64,000 nt of DNA, from positions 4,278,001 to 4,342,000 of the forward strand of contig NZ_CP031194.1 in NCBI RefSeq assembly GCF_003344965.1. Reading direction: 5' to 3'. The stretch is from Streptomyces paludis. GTDB lineage: Bacteria; Actinomycetota; Actinomycetes; Streptomycetales; Streptomycetaceae. Position 1 is the first letter of the stretch. The number at the start of each line of letters is the position of its first letter. The translations under genes and the position numbers were made by a program. Positions 61,003 through 64,000 of this stretch are shown here, piece by piece. The notes under the pieces were generated by a model that saw nothing but the letters and a program-made list of their open reading frames with translations, did no database searches and was not told the origin of the DNA.

Positions 61003-61825
61003 GGGTGTAATCCTCTGCCGCTGATTCAAGCAGGGCCAAGGACTTTTCCGGTGACAGTGCGCTGGCCCCGACCAGATGGTAGGCCAGTTCGTATCGTGTT
61101 ACTGATGCCGGATCGTCCAGCAGTTGGCCCGAGCCGAAGCTTTCGAGATAGACGAGTGGTGCCGCGTCGGAGAACTCCATCAGCTTGAGGGATCCCTCAA
61201 GTGCTGGGTGCCCGCCCGCGTCAAAAGGCAGTACTTGCAGGATGATCCTGCGTCGTCGCATCAGCGCCGCGATATGTCGCAGCGCCTCGGCCATCACCGC
61301 AGGTCCGCCGACCGGGCGGCGCAATACGGCTTCGTCAAGCACTGTCCAAACAACTGGTTCTGTCGGGTCCTTGAGTAGATTCGCACGCTCCAGTCGCGCC
61401 GACACCAACTCGCCGATTCTCTCGTCCGACGTCGTCGGAAGACCGGAGACGAACACCGCCCGCGCGTACCCCTCCGTCTGAAGCAACCCAGGGATCAGAG
61501 ACTGTGCGTACTCCTTGATCACCGTCGCGATCGCCTCCGCCTCCGCCGCCTCGGCGAAGTGGTCCGGGTACTTCGACTTCTTCAGCGCTTCGCAGTTGCG
61601 TGCGAAGAACCCGTTCGTCTTGAACGTCTCGTCGAAGTACGTCGCGTACTCCGTCTGCATCCGGCGCGTACCGGACTCCAGCTGTCCGATGAACGACGCG
61701 CTGACGAAGAGTGGCCGTCCCAACTCCCCCTGGGACAGCGCCGCCTGTACGCGCTGATGTCGGAGTTCGGCGCCGAGCATGGCGCGCGGAGAGGCTGAGG
61801 GATCGAGCGGTTTGGGTGCGGACAT
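60983..61825 (-). CDS. WhiJ/Scr1-type regulator (XRE HTH + DUF5753), second locus
   Basis: A 280-aa protein: HTH ~20-70 (LRHQRVQAALSQGELGRPLFVSASFIGQLESGTRRM), then DUF5753 ~85-270 (YAQSLIPGLLQTEGYARAVFVSGLP, DEAVLRRPVGGPAVMAEALRHIAALMRRR, LQVLPFDAGGHPALEGSLKLMEF). ATG at 61825 after GGGAGTCAG. It is coupled to a DUF397 gene. The two loci in this window probably act as separate regulator-partner pairs. Confidence 0.9.
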   Translation of the reverse strand: MSAPKPLDPSASPRAMLGAELRHQRVQAALSQGELGRPLFVSASFIGQLESGTRRMQTEYATYFDETFKTNGFFARNCEALKKSKYPDHFAEAAEAEAIATVIKEYAQSLIPGLLQTEGYARAVFVSGLPTTSDERIGELVSARLERANLLKDPTEPVVWTVLDEAVLRRPVGGPAVMAEALRHIAALMRRRRIILQVLPFDAGGHPALEGSLKLMEFSDAAPLVYLESFGSGQLLDDPASVTRYELAYHLVGASALSPEKSLALLESAAEDYTHDEQHS

Positions 61826-61939
61826 GGCTGACTCCCTGTTCATCACCTGTCGGTGTTGGGACGAACTGTCTGTTCAGGCTAGCCATATTTCGCCACGCTG
61901 TGTGGGTCGAATTCATACGCAGAGTGCGGGAGTGGGCTT

Positions 61940-62383
61940 ATGGCAACGCAGGACGCAAGAGGATGTGAAGTCGCGGCCGATGAGGCGGCAGAAGAGGTGA
62001 ACAGTTACCGGTTCAACCTCCTGCACTGCCTTGCCGAAGGGCTGCCGGATCTCCACGACCCCCGTTACGACGTCCTGAAGTCCGCTCCGCCGGGCGGGTG
62101 TTCGGCCGGGCGGTACGGGGACTACTTCTGCCTCCGGTGCGAGCGGCCGGGCGTGAATCTGCTCGACGCGGTCGCGCCGGTGTGCGCCGAGGTCAGGGGC
62201 GCGTCAGGGGTGCTGATGACGGATCTCGGGGTCGAGGGGCTCTGGGAGTGGACGGCTGACGGGCCGGACGGGCACGGTGCCACGATCGTCGCGCAGTTGC
62301 TGCTGATGGCCGCCGAGCGGGGGTCGCTGATCGGGTACGGGGTGGAGGATCTGGTGCGGTTCCTCCGTACGGCGGCGGGCTGA
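61940..62383 (+). CDS. Hypothetical protein next to the WhiJ-like locus
   Basis: A 147-aa soluble protein, divergent from the WhiJ-like gene. It has four Cys, two as CLRCERPG (~54-61), and otherwise no known motif (DYFCLRCERPGVNLLDAVAPVCAEV, DLGVEGLWEWT, GYGVEDLVRFLRTAAG). Being opposite the regulator, it is a candidate target of it. Function unknown. Confidence 0.7.
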   Translation: MATQDARGCEVAADEAAEEVNSYRFNLLHCLAEGLPDLHDPRYDVLKSAPPGGCSAGRYGDYFCLRCERPGVNLLDAVAPVCAEVRGASGVLMTDLGVEGLWEWTADGPDGHGATIVAQLLLMAAERGSLIGYGVEDLVRFLRTAAG

Positions 62384-62477
62384 GCGGAAGGTGGATGGCA
62401 GCCCCCTGCGGCGAAACTCTGTGGACCGGTCGTCTGTGCGCTGCGATGATGCCTCTGTTTCCCAGGTGGAGGGGCAT

Positions 62478-63620
62478 TTGTTCGTTTTTGTATGTACGGG
62501 GTGCGGTGCCGAGCTGACCGCTCCGCTGGCCCCGGTCGCCCTGCCGGTCCATGCCCACCAGAAGTACGGGAACGGCATTCAGCTCCCCGTACTCATGGAA
62601 CCGGGCACGTTCGCCGTGGAACCGGAGCCCTGGGGGCCGCCGTGGCGGAGGTGGCAGGAGATCCGTCCGGAGGAGGCGGCCGAGCGGGGTGTCTACGGCC
62701 CGGTTGAGGTCCTGTCCGACGGTACGCCGGGCGCGGTCGTCATCGCGCCCGGCGATGTGCGCGGCACCGTACTGCTCCCGGACGCACGCGGCGGCGGCTA
62801 CTGCTGCGGCCTCGACGGGGCCGACGGGCCCAACATGGCCTGTGAGGCGTGCGGGTTGGCCGTGGCGAGTCGGGTTGACGACTGCTCGCTCTGGCAGGCG
62901 GTGTGGCTCGATCCGGACGCCGTACGCCGCCGGGCCGTCGACGGTGCTGGTGCCGGCACCGATGCCGCGCCGCTCTCCTGGGCGGAGTTGATGGAGGCGC
63001 GGGAGGGAAAGCGCACACCCCCGTTCGAGCCGATCACCACATGGGCGGCGCGGCCGGGTCAGCGGCGCTGGTGGGCCTGGAGCCCGCAGTGGGAGGCCGC
63101 GGCGGGCCGGGCGCTCGCCCATATGCTGGCGGCCTCGGAGGGCCGGGCCGTACGGGTCCCGGAGGGTGGCCTGACCGCGCAAGTGTTCCAACGCGCCCTC
63201 GATGCCCTCCTGCCGGCCGGTCCACCGGTCCGGCGCGTCCTCCTGGCCGGACCGGGGCTGCCCGCCCGCGACGCCGTCCCTGGCGCGGATGCCGGCATCC
63301 TCCTCGTACCGGACCATCCCCAGACGGGGGAGATCTGGACCCCGGCCGGGGGCGTTGGCGCGACGCATTCGGTGCCGCTGCCGTTCGGGGTGTGGCTGGG
63401 GCTGGCCTTTCCCGAGACGCACCTGCCCGTTCCCGCGTCGGGCGTCATGCCGGGCGGTGTCCTGCGCGACGATCCGCCCGCGCCGCGCCCCCGCTATCCG
63501 TTCCGAGCCGATCCGGGAACGTTCCGGCACACCCTCGCCCGGCTGCCGGCCGCCCGCAGCCCATGGCTGCGCGAGATCCTCGGCAACATCACGCCGTACA
63601 TGCAGGCCGGCCTCTTCTAG
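62478..63620 (+). CDS. Hypothetical protein with CxxC pairs
   Basis: A 380-aa protein. The TTG at 62478 with GGAGGGG before it is chosen because the sequence then begins LFVFVCTGCGAELTAP; the frame is open to 62391, but that part is unlikely protein. Cys pairs CTGC (~6-9), YCCG and CEAC (~125-145) could hold zinc. The last third (WAARPGQRRWWAWSPQWEAAAGRALAHML) is Trp-rich. No family recognised. It starts 94 bp after the previous gene and may share its transcript. Confidence 0.65.
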   Translation: MFVFVCTGCGAELTAPLAPVALPVHAHQKYGNGIQLPVLMEPGTFAVEPEPWGPPWRRWQEIRPEEAAERGVYGPVEVLSDGTPGAVVIAPGDVRGTVLLPDARGGGYCCGLDGADGPNMACEACGLAVASRVDDCSLWQAVWLDPDAVRRRAVDGAGAGTDAAPLSWAELMEAREGKRTPPFEPITTWAARPGQRRWWAWSPQWEAAAGRALAHMLAASEGRAVRVPEGGLTAQVFQRALDALLPAGPPVRRVLLAGPGLPARDAVPGADAGILLVPDHPQTGEIWTPAGGVGATHSVPLPFGVWLGLAFPETHLPVPASGVMPGGVLRDDPPAPRPRYPFRADPGTFRHTLARLPAARSPWLREILGNITPYMQAGLF

Positions 63621-63647
63621 GCCAGGCGTTGGTGTGATGCTGGCTCC

Positions 63648-64000
63648 GTGACGGATCAACGCGAGGTTGTCATCGTTCGCTGGCCAGGTCAGAGCCCTTC
63701 CGCGGCTGCTGGGCCGGCCGCGTTGCTGGCGAGCTACCACCTGCGGACGGAGGCCGAGAAGGGCGCGGCCGTCGCCGATGTGGACGGGTTGCCGGACCGC
63801 TACCGGGCGGAAATCCTGGACCCGGGGACCGCGTTCGCGGACGCTGTCGTGCTGGTGGCACTCAGCGGGGACACCGCCGTGGGCTGCCTGGTGGTGACTG
63901 CCCCGGTTGGTGGGCGGTCCGAGGTCAAGAGGCTCTGGACAGACCCGGCTTTCAGGGGCCGGGGCATCGCGTCCGGCCTGGTCGGCGCCGCACTCGCGCA
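63648..64000 (+). CDS. GNAT acetyltransferase, cut by the window end
   Basis: From a GTG at 63648 the frame is open to the window edge (117 codons visible). It ends in VKRLWTDPAFRGRGIASGLVGAA, which is GNAT motif A with the RxxGxG/A acetyl-CoA loop. The C-terminal part lies outside. Substrate unknown. Confidence 0.8.
   Translation, partial: MTDQREVVIVRWPGQSPSAAAGPAALLASYHLRTEAEKGAAVADVDGLPDRYRAEILDPGTAFADAVVLVALSGDTAVGCLVVTAPVGGRSEVKRLWTDPAFRGRGIASGLVGAALA

Overview
The window is chromosomal DNA from a high-GC actinomycete, almost certainly a Streptomyces. The evidence is third-position GC bias throughout, GTG/TTG starts with strong AAGGAGG-type ribosome sites, and marker families such as WhiJ/Scr1-type regulators with DUF397 partners, a CdgB-like GAF-PAS-GGDEF protein, a DasR-type dre site in front of nagK-nagA, CIRCE-controlled groEL and GpgS. 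The order arfB - cdgB - sugar kinase - nagA/nagK - otsB/otsA - gpgS - thrC - sulfur carrier - cold shock - groEL resembles, from memory, the SCO4277-SCO4296 core region of S. coelicolor.

Region 1 (1-7020) looks like the far end of an integrated element. It opens in what seems to be the 3' end of a group II intron, followed by a truncated IS3-family element. Next is a leftward three-gene operon: a 66-aa protein, a membrane protein, and a large CHAT protease - STAND NTPase - TPR protein, with two unknown ORFs divergent from it. A PPOX/F420-type oxidoreductase follows. The region ends at the 3' part of a tRNA-Thr(TGT) gene lacking its 5' half but keeping its own terminator, as expected for an attR junction.

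Region 2 (7021-16946) holds a secreted GH62 arabinofuranosidase with a ricin-type module, a tightly overlapped operon of ECF sigma factor, zinc-finger membrane anti-sigma factor and ABC transporter, a small tendamistat-like secreted protein, aroQ, a rhomboid-like protein and a GNAT enzyme.

Region 3 (16947-28899) begins with a 956-bp long-inverted-repeat element. It continues with a TrmB/LuxR-type regulator, two tandem paralogous secreted proteins, a WhiJ/DUF397 locus, an MFS exporter, a quinone oxidoreductase, an FAD amine-oxidase-like protein and a pentapeptide repeat protein.

Region 4 (29201-51603) is core metabolism and signalling: a Uma2 protein, M1 peptidase, TerD, ArfB, flavin reductase, CdgB, carbohydrate-binding and FnIII surface proteins. 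N-acetylglucosamine use (nagK-nagA, PfkB kinase, solute-binding lipoprotein) is followed by trehalose synthesis (otsA, otsB), gpgS, a SAM-I riboswitch in front of thrC with its sulfur-carrier neighbour, and a cold shock gene.

Region 5 (51604-64000) has groEL behind two tandem CIRCE operators, a second small ECF sigma locus, a dienelactone hydrolase, a second copy (1,186 bp) of the inverted-repeat element, a Clp-N protein with a two-component system, a second WhiJ/DUF397 pair, two unknown proteins and a partial GNAT gene. The two observations I rank highest are the inverted-repeat element family, which fills intergenic space right behind stop codons and encodes no transposase, and the CHAT-STAND-TPR operon lying next to a tRNA attachment site.
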